In this document: piece after piece, positions 9,554 through 20,538 of the stretch | Layout of the letters: each line of letters opens with the position of its first letter | Numbering within the stretch: the stretch's first letter is position 1 | NCBI GenBank assembly: GCA_024516035.1 | Contig: JAMCCL010000015.1 | Location: 62,001 to 126,000, forward strand | Direction: 5' to 3' | Source of the DNA: Bactericera cockerelli | Lineage: Eukaryota > Arthropoda > Insecta > Hemiptera > Triozidae | DNA length: 64,000 bases | Made by a program: the position numbers and the translations under genes | The notes under the pieces: model-generated | The model's input: only the letters and a program-made list of their open reading frames with translations | Databases searched by the model: none | What the model was told of the DNA's origin: nothing

Positions 9554-10142
9554 AATTTCCTGCTTCTAGAGGTTCCTGCTTATATTTCCTGCTTCTAGAG
9601 GTTCCTGCTTATATTTCCTGCTTCTAGAGGTTCCTGCTTATATTTCCTGCTTCTAGAGGTTCCTGCTTATATTTCCTGCTTCTAGAGGTTCCTGCTTATA
9701 TTTCCTGCTTCTAGAGGTTCCTGCTTATATTTCCTGCTTCTGGAGGTTCCTGCTTATATTTCCTGCTTCTAGAGGTTCCTGCTTATATTTCCTGATTCTA
9801 GAGGTTCCTGCTTATATTTCCTGCTTCTAGAGGTTCCTGCTTATATTTCCTGCTTCTAGAGGTTCCTGCTTATATTTCCTGCTTCTAGAGGTTCCTGCTT
9901 ATATTTCCTGCTTCCAGAGGTTCCTGCTTATATTTCCTGCTTCTAGAAGTTCCTGCTTATATTTCCTGCTTCTAGAGGTTCCTGCTTATATTTCCTGCTT
10001 CTAGAGGTTCCTGCTTATATTTCCTGCTTCTAGAGGTTCCTGCTTATATTTCCTGCTTCTAGAGGTTCCTGCTTATATTTCCTGCTTCTAGAGGTTCCTG
10101 CTTATATTTCCCACTTCTAGAGGTTCTTATTTCCTGCTTATA
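9554..10142 (+). repeat. 29-bp minisatellite, about 20 copies
   Basis: A 29-bp unit repeats head to tail with very few changes. Each unit holds two related halves, TTTCCTGCTTCTAGAGG and TTCCTGCTTATA, sharing the core TTCCTGCTT, so it evolved from a roughly 14-bp unit. Nearly every unit has a TCTAGA site. Variants seen: CTGGAGG near 9740, CTGATTC near 9791, TTCCAGAGG near 9912, CTAGAAG near 9944. The last copies (10108-10142) are degenerate and lack the internal part. Confidence 0.97.
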
Positions 10143-11464
10143 AACGGCACATGAACTCTTTTATGTTCAGTAGATTGGTTACCCTTTGGTCAATCTTTCA
10201 TCAATCACAGTTGATTGAGACAAAACATGCTGCCCCTGTTTTGAACTAGGAAATGAATTATTTTCAGACAAGATCAACATTTAAAATAAATAAATCATTG
10301 CTTGTTAATAAATTTCATTATTACTTTTGGTAATTAATTTCATTATTAGAATATAAAATACACTTGGACTTTTGTTAATGCATTAATGTTAATGTATTAA
10401 CTTTGATCACAGAAAACTAATGATATTAGTGTCCAATTTTCCATTTCTGATGTATATTTAAGAGAGCTTTGTCATAATTATTAATCTGCAGTTATTTGTT
10501 TGAGAGGGGGTTTGAAGATAAAAAGAAGAAGATTAAAACTATACAGAAGGATAAGGATCAGGAGTCAGGAGAAGGAAAGAAAGGAAGAAATAAGGATATG
10601 AAAAAGAGACACATAAAGACATTGATATAGGACACAAGAACATACTTACCAAAAAATCCAAGGTTGGCAGGTTGACTGAATCATTAAATAACTTCGTTAA
10701 TGTATGTACAGGTAGGTGCTTTATACACTTTTTCGATTTGAAAAGACCCTCATTAATTTTTGCCACCATTGCTGTCAAGAAGGGTTGACATTCATTAGGG
10801 CGAGAATGATTTTCATAATGACGCCACGTCATAAATATAGTCATTTTTTCAGTGATAAATTAACGATCAGGTATGTTTTCATGTTTTTTTTTATCAGCAC
10901 ATTTTTTTAGTGACAAATTCAAATTGGTGGATACGCCAAAAGCAAGTTCTAGAATTGTACTTAAATCTTACTGTTGAACTAATATTGTGATCCTATAACT
11001 CCTCTAATTAACAAAATTACGAGAAATTGGCACCAGAAAAACTTGTTGACCACCCTGAATGAAAAATTCTCACTGACATAAAACCATGAGACACGTGTTT
11101 TCTGTTCAATATTTCAAACAGGGATGACATAATTTCTGGTGAACATAGGTTCAGGATTTAATGAAATATAAAAAGAAAGTCAGTATACCTACCTATTATT
11201 TTGCAATAAATACAATCTTGGATTTATCAAGGGTGGTAATAATGTCTACGGCATTGTAAACCATTGCGCCATCGCATTATAAACGAAAACAGACTTTATC
11301 AAAGAAATACACCTAATCGCATTTAGCTAAGTTCATTGAGCTTTTAACTTTGGACAATGTTAAGCTTCTGAGATTAAATTAAGTCGGTCGTTATATCTCT
11401 TTTTGTTTAATCTTGTTTAAATTAATTTTGAGAATATTCCAAAAATGGGATTCAATAAAATTTA
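10143..11464. other. AT-rich DNA, no gene
   Basis: No credible ORF. A short block at 11235-11275 (ATCAAGGGTGGTAATAATG then GGCATTG) resembles the reverse complement of part of 63772-63835. Confidence 0.5.
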
Positions 11465-11705
11465 GAAGAAGATGAAATATGTTACTTCCGAGAATATGTA
11501 GGATATTGGAAGTATTGTGTTTCTTTTTATGAAAAAAAATATATTTTGGATCCGGTTTGAAAAAAAAACACAATAAGAAATTTTCGGAAGTAATACCTCC
11601 TGAGCAACATTGGTTTTGTGCCTGTCGGTCTGCCTGTCCGTTATTTGTATTCCTTGCAACGCACAAATCTCAGAAACTATAGAACTTTTAGAGAAACATA
11701 TTTTG
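11465..11705 (-). repeat. Rep1 copy
   Basis: In reverse: ATTTGTGCGTTGCAAGGAAT, ACGGACAGGCAGACCGACAG, GTTGCTCAGGAGGTATTAC, then a second terminal-like block with TTCCGA. Same order as at 41838-42165. Confidence 0.75.
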
Positions 11706-11869
11706 AATCTGCGATAAAGTCGACCGTGCGCCTGACCTGTAACTTTTCACTTAAACGCTTTTATCTCGCAGAATTGGACTAAAAAGTGCATAATAGTTCT
11801 TCAACTTGCCGATACAATTTTTTTTGTAGAATCTAGAATGTAGAAAACACGCTATTCTATTATTAATAT

Positions 11870-12025
11870 ACTATTTGAAGAGAATCGGTTGAGAATTTCT
11901 GAAGATACAAGTAATTTAGTAAAAAATCTTAAAAATATAGCGATCATAGAAAATTGGAAAGTTGATGAATATGTATTGCCAAATGTAAATAATGTGAACC
12001 ATTGACGAGGAAGTATTGTGTCCAT
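11870..12025 (-). repeat. Rep1 5' part
   Basis: Read in reverse it matches the start of the 40318 copy: GCTAATGATGGACACAATAC, TTCCTCGTCAATGG, then ATTTTAAGATTTTTTACTAA and TACTTGTATCTTCAG. Confidence 0.65.
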
Positions 12026-12453
12026 CATTAGCAGTGTATTATTTTATGTAGGTATTCTTCTACTTTCTTATGTCTCTATTACTTTTTACTGGGTACTACT
12101 CATTTTTTACGCCATCTAATTTTTTTAATTATTTTCTTTGATCTAGACTATATTGTGTTAATTATAGGAGTTATAGTAATACAGTATTTTAGTGTTAGGA
12201 TATTAGTTGACCCGTAAATTTCAGTATATTTCTAAAAGGTGGTTTTGGCGTATTCACCAATTTTGATTTCAAACGCTAGTCGCACATACCTTATGACCAG
12301 GTTATCATATTTTCATATATTAGTTTTCATCCAAATTTGGAACCATGTGATACTCGTATATAACGCGACGATGGAAAACGAGCAGATGGGATTACTATGA
12401 TAGCTCTTAGTCCAAGGGCATGAAAATGGTGTGGGAATCATGGGATGTGACTT

Positions 12454-12681
12454 GTGTGGACTGACACAATTTCTATGTCATATCCAAGACAAACTTCTAG
12501 AAAAGCGGACGGGTGCTTTTTTAAGAAAAATCACCAAATTGGTGATTTTTCGGTTGAGGATCCTCGAGCTGCAAACTATTTTATTCAACCTTTGTCCATG
12601 GCTATACAAAGAGGCAATGCGGCCTGTACAAAAAGTACATTGCCACCTGCTGATCATCTGATTGAAATGTTTCATTTGTAA
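12454..12681 (+). CDS. Possible C-terminal coding fragment, unrecognised
   Basis: Open for 75 codons and ending TTG TAA, with AATAAA 10-20 bases later (about 12700). The translation is not low-complexity and reads like a protein: FSVEDPRAANYFIQPLSMAI near residues 33-52, then QRGNAACTKSTLPPADHLIE. An in-frame TGA lies just upstream (12448-12450) and I see no good acceptor, so it may be a terminal exon with a weak splice site, a retrocopy piece or the end of a transposon ORF. A 13-bp palindrome (12525-12551) lies inside. No family recognised. Confidence 0.3.
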   Translation: MWTDTISMSYPRQTSRKADGCFFKKNHQIGDFSVEDPRAANYFIQPLSMAIQRGNAACTKSTLPPADHLIEMFHL

Positions 12682-12767
12682 TAGTGTAATAATCCCAATA
12701 AAATTAGTTAAGATTTAAGTGCATACAATTCTATGAGGTGCTCTTGGCGCATCCACCGATCCAGTAT

Positions 12768-12810
12768 TGTCCAGTATTTTCCATCAATAAATGATGGAAA
12801 ATACTGGACA
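12768..12810. repeat. 19-bp perfect hairpin
   Basis: TGTCCAGTATTTTCCATCA (12768-12786) and its exact reverse complement (12792-12810), loop ATAAA. The arm sequence CCAGTATT also occurs just upstream at 12761. Confidence 0.92.
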
Positions 12811-13399
12811 TTTCCCTATCCATCCATCATGACAATTTACATTATGCTAACTTTTTCCGGCACCACTCAGGCTATGAGTAGATGGGTTCTTTACCGAGCG
12901 AATAGTTGATACACCCATACATATTTCAATCGAAATGAACCAACTGTTGCAGTGTTGGATTATAAACTGTTTTATAAGATATTTCTATCTTCTTAAAATT
13001 ACCGTAAAGTTACATTGCCTTAAATCCGTCTTTCTAAAATTTCCCCCTTCTTGAGACTTGACTAAACAATCGTTTTGACCTTAAAGGTCAGTCATCTTGT
13101 ATTGCACATTTATTGCCGTTGGATCACAACCAAAATGACAAAACCATGTGTTTTGTCTTTTCTAGCCTAACTTTGTTTTTTCTAACCTTAAAACTCGGCA
13201 CTTTGTCGCCGTTCAAGTTTTTCTCCGTGGCTAGAGTAGCTGATGGTTTGTGGCTACTAGAAAAGTTTTTTAAATACTAATTTTTCAAGTCCCTCTATCT
13301 ATTATTTTAGACTGGTTGGAGTTTCACAAGAGAAGCACCAACTATCATACTGACCTCTATTTAGTGATATAGTGACCAACCAGTTGATTCTAATTCTGA
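12811..13399. other. No recognisable feature
   Basis: Ordinary AT-rich sequence without open frames or matched repeats. Confidence 0.5.
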
Positions 13400-13613
13400 A
13401 GTACGTCCTGATTTTAGGTAGTCAGGACAGGGGTTCGCTGGGAACCAGCTGTACCAGCTACCCACATTAACCTTACCCAGCCTGGGTAGGGCCAGAAATC
13501 CAAGCCTCACGTTTTAGGAGTTAACAGAATATTCGTCAAAAAGTCAGCCCCAGTCCGTCGAAAAGTCTCTGGACTACGCACAGTAGTGACAAGCATTACG
13601 CCACGGAGGCTGG
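13400..13613 (-). mobile_element. SINE-A copy, near complete head
   Basis: In reverse: GCCAGCCTCCGTGGCGTAAT (A box), GACTTTTCGACGG, then GGCTTGGATTTCTGG, CTACCCAGGCTGGGTAAGG, TTAATGTGGGTAGCTGGTA and the tail with CCCCTGTCCTGAC. The B box is mutated. Confidence 0.8.
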
Positions 13614-13949
13614 CTGGTCCCTCCAAGAAACCAAAATATTTTTTAAATAACCCTCGATTTCTCAGGTAAAATTCCTATTAAACAAATTCAGCTTCATATT
13701 CTCGCAGGAATATTTTGGACAGAATGATTCGCTCTCTCAGGTACAGCTTCATAATTATATTTACCCATCACAGCAGAGAGCTTCATCAATCATTTCATTG
13801 CTGCAAGGTGTCGCACAAATTTTAAGTGGTTTTTTCTCACTCTTGCGAAAAAATCTTTTCCTCCTTCCAGGTATTTCTTCCGTCAAATTTCCTTCTTTTT
13901 AAACCATTCAGTGTCCTAAGGCTAAAAAATATCTGAGTTTAGAGAGAGA

Positions 13950-14217
13950 GAGAGTTATTTGTGTAATTATTTCACAATTTTTAGTGGGTAGTATCGACAT
14001 TAGGAGAACTAATGCTAATGCATCATATCTCTAACTAAACATAATATTCCAATACCAATCTCGTAATGCCGCCACTAGTCGTTGCCCACTCTACAACTAC
14101 CCCAATTTTCCCCAACATCCAAAGTACTGAGACGAAAAAATTCCGTCCCCGCCGGGATTCAAACACAAGTCAGCTGGAATGCAAGGCGAGCATGCTACCG
14201 CTAGGCCAAGGTGACTA
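13950..14217 (-). mobile_element. SINE-C copy (tRNA-derived)
   Basis: In reverse: TAGTCACCTTGGCCTAGCGG with a perfect A box TGGCCTAGCGG, the tRNA-Ala-like GCATGCTCGCCTTGCAT, a B box GTTTGAATCCC, GGCGGGGACGG, then the body CCAGTGGCGGCATTACGAGA equivalent and the CTACCCACTAAAA 3' block. Confidence 0.85.
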
Positions 14218-14246
14218 TTAATATCGGAATTTATAACTTACAATAA

Positions 14247-14425
14247 CTTGGTCACCGTCACCGAATAGAGTCGTGCACTGGCTTGCAAGCATGGTGACCT
14301 GGGTTCGATCCCCAGCAAAGTGTTAATTTTCTGATCTGTACTTGGATGTCCAGGGTCCACTCATACTTCGTGAGGAGGAATGAGTGTCTATTTTTATAGT
14401 GACCTGCGGTGGCATAAGAGAAGGA
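14247..14425 (+). mobile_element. SINE-C copy
   Basis: Head TTGGTCACCGTCACC with a degraded A box, B box GGGTTCGATCCCCAGC, then CCACTCATACTTCGTGAGGA and GTGGCATAAGAG. It sits head to head with the copy just upstream, about 30 bp apart. Confidence 0.8.
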
Positions 14426-14504
14426 ATATGGATATTGGAAAAGTTTTCAAATATTTATGTAACTACGGAACTATTTGGCCCCTCTTTTAAGAAATGGACT
14501 CATC

Positions 14505-14595
14505 CAAATCACACCAGCTACGCGTATTATTCTCACCCAACCTGGTTTGGGCCGGAGGACAGTACAGGGTTAATGAAAAAGGAGGCTGGGTGGGA
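14505..14595 (-). mobile_element. SINE-A fragment
   Basis: CACACCAGCTACGCGTATTA and TCTCACCCAACCTGGTTTGG match the SINE-A body in reverse. Confidence 0.5.
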
Positions 14596-14739
14596 GTAAG
14601 TAGCTCAGGAGAAAATTGAATTATAACATAATTCCTAATTCTCTTATCGTATATTAGGTGCAGGGGTGACCAAACCATGGTTCACTTTTTCTATTTCACC
14701 TTTTGTCGTTGAAACCTTCTTCGTATAAATGCACTAGTA

Positions 14740-14905
14740 GTCACCTTGGCTGAGTGCTGTACGCTGTAGCACACTAAGAGTCCCCACTAGGTAGAAAACA
14801 TTCTACTCTGTACTTTCAATGTTAGGTCCTCTCATAGTTTGTGAGGAAAAATGAGTAGTTACTTGAATGGGTATACCAGTGGTGGCATTACCAGGATATA
14901 AAAAA
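14740..14905 (+). mobile_element. SINE-C copy, diverged head
   Basis: AGTCACCTTGGCTGAGTGCTG, then CTCTCATAGTTTGTGAGGA, AAAAATGAGTAGTTA and CCAGTGGTGGCATTACCAG. The B box is not recognisable. Confidence 0.75.
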
Positions 14906-15205
14906 AAATAATGTAGAACAATTCGAAAAGTAAATAAGGCTCTAATTTATGTATAAATGTACTAACAGGTTTTTAAGTCGACATCTGGTCTAGATAAGGG
15001 GAGTACTGTTCTATGGAGCAACACAAGAGTAAATATTAATATCCTTTGCCTAAACAATAACTATAATAAGGTCTAAAGTATAGTCTATATCTAGACAGTC
15101 AAAAGTGCCTACCTACTTGAATTACTGACCGTTCTGGTAGCTTTAGCAACCGCTTTCCTTCTTATTCTAGAGAGCTAATTTCCTCACGCTGAGCTACCCC
15201 CAATC

Positions 15206-15236
15206 TCTCTCTTCCTCTTTTCTCTCTCTTCTCTCT

Positions 15237-15299
<63 letters not shown>

Positions 15300-15302
15300 T
15301 CC
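15206..15302. repeat. (TC)n microsatellite
   Basis: An uninterrupted TC array of about 50 bases (15242-15291) within a wider TC-rich stretch. Confidence 0.95.
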
Positions 15303-15409
15303 ATTTCTTAGTGTCGGAGCCGGAGCTGCCAGCTATGATAGGACACTTTGGACGGAAGAGTCAGGGGCCTCACCAGAAGGGGTGGGGCCTTGTATATTTT
15401 TTTTTTCAA

Positions 15410-15566
15410 AGCATTAGCTCACAATGGACTCCGTGATGAGAGACTTGCGGTAGGTCCCGGGTTCGAACCCCTGAGCCACCATAATTTGGTTACAGTTGTT
15501 TACAAGGGACACCATATCCTACAAACCTTCTGGTTTTAAGGGACACCTTATTATTATTATTATTAG
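15410..15566 (+). mobile_element. SINE-F, tRNA-like head with ATT tail
   Basis: TTAGCTCACAATGGACTCC (A-box-like) and GGGTTCGAACCCCTGAGCCA with a perfect B box GGTTCGAACCC. A non-tRNA body follows and an (ATT)n tail at 15550-15566. Only one copy seen here; an isolated tRNA pseudogene is the alternative. Confidence 0.55.
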
Positions 15567-16997
15567 GTAATCATTGAACATAGGACTTCCTAGTTACCTG
15601 GACCAATAGGAAAGTGAAAGTTATAGTGTTGTTAGGGTGATTAATATCCGGATGATTTCTTGCCTGATAGTAATTTCTCGTCTGACAGATGGTATAATAT
15701 TACCTTATTTTAATCTGGGCATGGTGAAGTAATAATTTAGTTCTTGGCAAGGGAAAAATAATTTGCTTTGGGTTCATTAAATGGGAAGGGGAGGAAAAAT
15801 TGAGAAGAGCCTGAGGGAGAGAGACTAGATTGAGAGAGAAGAGGAGATAAATAAAATTAACAGGAAGGATATCAAGAAGGAAATACTTCTTAAGAGAGGA
15901 TTTTTTTATTTTAAACAGAAGCAGAACAGAAGGAGAAAGAGAAGGATAAGGACAAGGAGAATGTACTGGAAAAGGTGATACAATTTTAACCATCTTCCAT
16001 TTGGCGTTCTTTATACAGCCAGACAGACGGAAGACCAGAGAAGCTCTGGAAAGTATAGGTATGACTGACATTTTTAGAATCATGACTTTTCACTTTTTTG
16101 AAACCGGAGCAAATACAAAACTGAACACAATATTTCCGAATCTTCCGATATTATATGGAAATACAGGGAATTAAAACCACTTTAAGACAAAGAAGTTCGG
16201 ATTGTTTTGAATGACAATGCTAGTATACATTTATACAAGAATGACATGGAAAATATTTCAATCAAAATAATTACGTAAAAATAATTTGAAACAGAAAATA
16301 GAACAGTATAGAAAATCCATAGAGCTATAATCCATAGAATTGTGAATATCTACAGAATATTGTAGAAGAAAAACACAATGCCTCAGCAACTCCCTCATTG
16401 AACTCTCCAATAATTGAATTAAATTGTACAGAAACAAAGGACTTTATTCCCAATAATAAATTCTACAGTCCCGTCACCCATGAACTCTTACGAAAGTTTT
16501 GAACAAATTTCAGATAGGCATTGTTTCATACCTTGTTCTATTTGTCCTACTGTTATGGAGTTTTGGATTGATAATTAAATTATTCTGTAAGTAGGTACTA
16601 AACAATGGCTAACTGAGTTCGATGAGTTGAAATATTCTTTTATTTTTATCTTGTAAAAAGATGAGTGTTTTACAGTCTTTTTTTTTATTTCGTAGCCATG
16701 AAACAGCAGCTATTGTAAACGCTTTTGGTTTCTATAACCTGAAGAAATTAATGTTTTATCTCATTTGAGGACCATTTAATCCTAATAGGTCAGCTTGAAA
16801 CAGTAAAACTGGTGATTGTTTTGCGGGAGGAACATACCACATCACATACTCGAAATACAAAAGGCATAAGAAGAAAAATTTATAGCACCGACCTGAAAAA
16901 TAGAGTAAATAAATATTTTTCCATAATGAAAAATCCAAAAGGAACACTCATTTATTGAATAACGTGAAGAAATTCATCTTCACTGGTGTTAACTAAT
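15567..16997. other. AT-rich DNA, no gene
   Basis: Contains a purine-rich patch (15780-15990). The minus-strand frame 15700-16083 through it is Ser/Leu-rich and not convincing. Confidence 0.5.
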
Positions 16998-17061
16998 ACA
17001 CTCTGCCGGGCTGTCTCTTTCTTTGTATAGGCGTTCTTCACACCTCGGCCGAGGTGTTTGA
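16998..17061 (+). repeat. Rep2, reference copy
   Basis: A 64-base block identical to 57600-57663: ACACTCTGCCGGGCTGTCTC, TTTCTTTGTATAGGCGTTCT, TCACACCTCGGCCGAGGTGT. It includes the 16-base perfect palindrome CACCTCGGCCGAGGTG. Older copies lie at 6772 and 9488. Confidence 0.85.
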
Positions 17062-17068
17062 TACCTGT

Positions 17069-17420
17069 AAGCCTCCGTGGCGTAACGGTTGTGACTACTT
17101 CCCGTAGTCCAGAGAACCTGAGTTCGACTCCCGTTTGGAGCAGACTTTTCACACAGAAAATTCTGTTCTCTCCGAACACGTGAGGCTGACATTTTCGTCC
17201 CTACCCCGGTTAGGTGAGGTTAATGTGGGTAGCTGGTACGATTCCCATAGATTGGAGGGTAAAACCCCTATCCTGAGTAACTTAAATCAGGACGTTAAAA
17301 CCAAATAGAATTAATAGACATGAGAGGAGCCTAGACATTGGATCTGGGCGTCCATGATATACATACGTAAGACGTAAGTATCTGTGCCTATCTTACGGAC
17401 ACGGAATTATTATTATAACC
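17069..17420 (+). mobile_element. SINE-A, full-length copy
   Basis: Reference copy of the family, about 345 bp. The A box TGGCGTAACGG is a perfect match to the pol III consensus, and the B box AGTTCGACTCC is near perfect. The body has CACACAGAAAATTCTGTTCT, GAGGCTGACATTTTCG, GGTGAGGTTAATGTGGGTAG, GGAGGGTAAAACCCC, ACGTTAAAACCAAATAGAAT and a 3' block ACGGACACGGAATTATTATT ending in a TTA-type tail. The tRNA of origin is not certain. It directly follows Rep2. Confidence 0.9.
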
Positions 17421-17449
17421 AATACCTACACCCTTGGTTTCAAATGTTT

Positions 17450-17560
17450 GCCCCCCCCCCTCCCCAAATACTCTCTCCCGGTAAGTCCTCTCCCCCTCCA
17501 AGACTTTTGGTTTATGTTCAAATGTTTATCCACCCCCCCCCTCCCCTCCCCTTATCAAGA
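17450..17560. repeat. C-rich tracts
   Basis: Two C runs (CCCCCCCCCCTCCCC near 17451; CCCCCCCCTCCCC near 17533) with ATTTTGTTCAAATG-like spacing, suggesting a small duplication. Confidence 0.6.
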
Positions 17561-17599
17561 ACTAAAGCTGCTGCAAAGGTCGCCATCGGAGAGTATAAA

Positions 17600-18245
17600 T
17601 TTGTAAAGAGAAAGAGAATGAGAAAATCAAAATTTATTACCAGAGAGAGAAGGAGGGAGAGGCAAAGAAAATGAAATAGAAAGAGAGAGGGAGAGAAAGA
17701 TTAGGAAGAGGAGTAAAAAATATTTGTAGAGAAAGAGAGAAAAACAAAAAGTTAGAGGGTAAAATAATGAAAAATAAAATGAGAGAGAGATATAAATAGA
17801 TAATAATAAAGAGAAAGAGAGGGAGGGAGATATGAAGGGAGACAGAGAAAAATACAGAAAGGGAGAGTCAAATAATGATAAATAGAACGCAATGAGAGAA
17901 ATATAAGAAGAAAGGAAAGGACAGAAAGAGAGAGAGAGACTGAAGGAGGAAGGGAGAGAAAGATGTAATTTGCCATTTTACAAAAGATCTGAAGCGCTCC
18001 TCAATCATTACTCAAGAGAAAAAGGACGAGAGAGAAATAAAGAGAGAGAATAAGTGGGATGGATGGATAGAAAGAGAAATGGGAGAAACATTGGGACAAA
18101 AAAATAGGGAGAGAGAGAAAGGGAGAAAGATAAAAGTTTGTCTATTGTTCGATAGATATGAAGAAAGAAGGGGAAATAGAAGAAGATTTTTATATATAAA
18201 GATAGCCAAGAAAGGAGAGAGAAAGAGAGATGAAAAATAATAGGA
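17600..18245. repeat. GA-rich tract
   Basis: Purine-rich plus strand over 640 bases; minus-strand frames are Ser/Leu/Phe strings. Confidence 0.9.
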
Positions 18246-18413
18246 AAAAAAACAGAACATCATGAAACATGAATAATATATAATTATGTCAAATTAAAAT
18301 GGGGAAGTTATTTTATACCACCTGTATAAAAATCATTAAAAAAAGATAAATACATTTTTTTGAAAATATTACTGTGTCGCCTGGCAAGCATCACTGAGAT
18401 GACAGTTATAAAT

Positions 18414-18577
18414 ACAGGGTGGTCCAGAAACATGGTGACAACGGCCTACTGATGATTCACAGGACCATTTCCAACAAAAAATATACTCATACAAAAAGGT
18501 CGATCTCCTTTGGTTTCGAAGATAACCGCCATTTTGTAGTTTTTTGAAGAAATCAGACTTCCCCTCAGTTCTTGTGT
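18414..18577. mobile_element. End of a mariner-type DNA transposon
   Basis: A terminal-repeat-like start CAGGGTGGTCCAGAAACATG follows TA at about 18414. It is followed by AAGATAACCGCCATTTTGTA, sequence typical of internal parts of such elements. The LINE insertion at 18578 interrupts it; its continuation resumes at 24493. Confidence 0.55.
18567..18577. repeat. LINE target-site duplication, left
   Basis: AGTTCTTGTGT directly beside the poly(A) end; identical to 24482-24492. Confidence 0.88.
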
Positions 18578-18816
18578 TTTTTTTTTTTTTTTTTTTTTTT
18601 AGAATAATTTGTTTTATTAAAGGAAGATTTAACAATTCAAGTCCTACCTTCCTAATTATAGTAAAAATTAACATATTTTATATGATACAATAATGATACA
18701 AATTAGATGAAAATACAAGAAATTTCCTACAAAATTATTTTAAAATAGATACTAATTCCAATTGGTGCTTAAGCATGATTTTGAATCATGCTAATTAAAT
18801 TTTGAAATTATACTTT

Positions 18817-20538
18817 TTAAATTTTATTTAATAGATCGGCATCAGAAAGATATGCCAAGCATTTCTCTAATGAGTCTGTGTTGTCTTCTAATAATTCCTT
18901 TATTGAGGAACTTAAATTATGTTTGCGTCTGAGGTGTCTTAGTCCAGGGCAATCAATGAGAATGTGTTTCACAGTTAGGGGGGTCGTCCCGCATTTTTCA
19001 CAAGTAGGAGGATCTCGTCGATCCAGTAAGAATTTATGAGTTGCCAGGGTGTGGCCTATTCTTAACCTGCATATAACTATTTCTTTATTCCTGTTCTGCC
19101 AGTGAGATGATTTCCACGGGAACACATGATCTTTTATTTTTCTCAATTTATTTGTTAAAGCTAGATTTTTCCAATCATTCATCCAATTTTGCTTAATTGC
19201 TCTCTTGATGTAATTTCTAAAATCTTCATAGGTACACAATGGTAGGAGTGCTGAATTATGCGATGTCTTAGCTGCTATGTCAACTATCTCGTTTTCTTTT
19301 ATTCCTATGTGGCTTGGTATCCAGAGGAACCGAATTCTATATCCGAGAGTATTGATGTTAGTTATCATGAATAATATTTTCCGCACAATTATAGTAGAGC
19401 TGAAAATATTCTTGATCGCTAGGAGTGAACTCTTTGAGTCGGAACAAATAATGAAATTTTTTGTACTGAAAGATTCCTGTGTAAATAAATAGATCGACTC
19501 TAAGCATTTAAGAATGGCTGTAAGTTCAGCTGTATAAACAGAACACATAGGGTTTAGTTTAAACTGGTGTACGGTGCCGTTCAGTAAGTAGGCACCGCCT
19601 GTGTTATGTTCGGTCCTGGAACCGTCAGTGTAGCATAAGATATTGTCCTTGTTATGCTCGTTCCGGAATTCAAGATGACGCTGAATTATGCCTTGCGGTA
19701 TCATCGAACTTTTGGATCCGGTTGTTAGCATTTCGACATTTGGTGGAGTGATACACCACGGAGCTTCCTCGCTTGTTTCTTTGTAGATCAACCTTGGATT
19801 CAGAGGTGTATTACATGTCTCAGTAAGTTTTTGGAATCTTAAGATCAGGCTTTTAGGTAGATTATTATTGGTAATGTTGATTCTTAATAAATTATTGAAG
19901 AATATATCATAACATGGATGATCCGGGTTGCTTGCAACTTTACACACATAGTTTGTCATGAGTAGGTTTCTTCTAATGTCGAGAGATGGCTGTCCACATT
20001 CTACTAATATGCTAACTATGGGGGAAGTGCGAAAAGCTCCAGTTATCATTCTGAGCGCTGAATTGTGCACAACGTTGATTTTGTTTAATTTCTTTTCTCT
20101 TGCTGATCCGTACAAACAACAGCCATAGTCTAGGATAGGTAACACGAAAGCTTGGTAAAGTTTAAGCAAGGTGTGTCTTCGCAGTCCCCAGTTTCGATTA
20201 CATAAAATTTTCATTATATTTAAAGCTCTTAGACTTTTACTTTTTACTTCTGTAATATGATTATCCCAAGATAGTTTGGGGTCAAGATGTAAGCCTAACC
20301 ATTTAGTTTTCTTTTCAAAATTAATTCTCACATTTTGGAATGATAGTCGAGGTTTTGGAGTGAAATTTTTTCTTGTGAAAATTAACCCCATTGTCTTTTC
20401 AGGCGAAAATGATAAGCCATTCGTATCTGACCAAGATGATAATTTGTCCAGTGTTTCTTGTAATTTTCTTTCCAAAATATACATGTCAGGACCTCGTACG
20501 TATATTACGAGATCATCCACAAACATCCCGTGCATCAC
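18817..20538 (-). pseudogene. LINE ORF2, 3' part: RT end, RNase H, zinc finger
   Basis: 573 codons after the frame break. Residues 5-12 (MFVDDLVI) carry the RT box C in the form FVDD. The RT thumb/connection follows (LGLHLDPKLSW, LLKLYQAFVLPILDYG). RNase H spans about 298-425 with all four acidic residues: D305 in CYTDGSR, E338 in YTAELTA, D367 in ICSDSKS, D420 in NEIVDIAAK. A C-terminal finger is CEKC (513-516), H525 and C530. There is no real start codon here: the frame opens at GTG 20538 only because the upstream frame shifts. Translation as drawn is therefore an artefact of the break. Confidence 0.9.

Noticed and set aside
9554..10142. Regular 29-bp repeats as a CRISPR array
   Set aside because: The units are contiguous with no unique spacers, and the DNA is eukaryotic; it is a minisatellite.
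12431..12661. Overlapping open frame to 12454-12681
   Set aside because: Its translation is less protein-like and it lacks a poly(A) signal relation; the other frame is preferred.
13661..13745. TTTCTCAG|GTAAAA and CTCTCAG|GTACAG as splice sites
   Set aside because: Acceptor and donor motifs directly abut, leaving no exon; no coding frame lies beside them.
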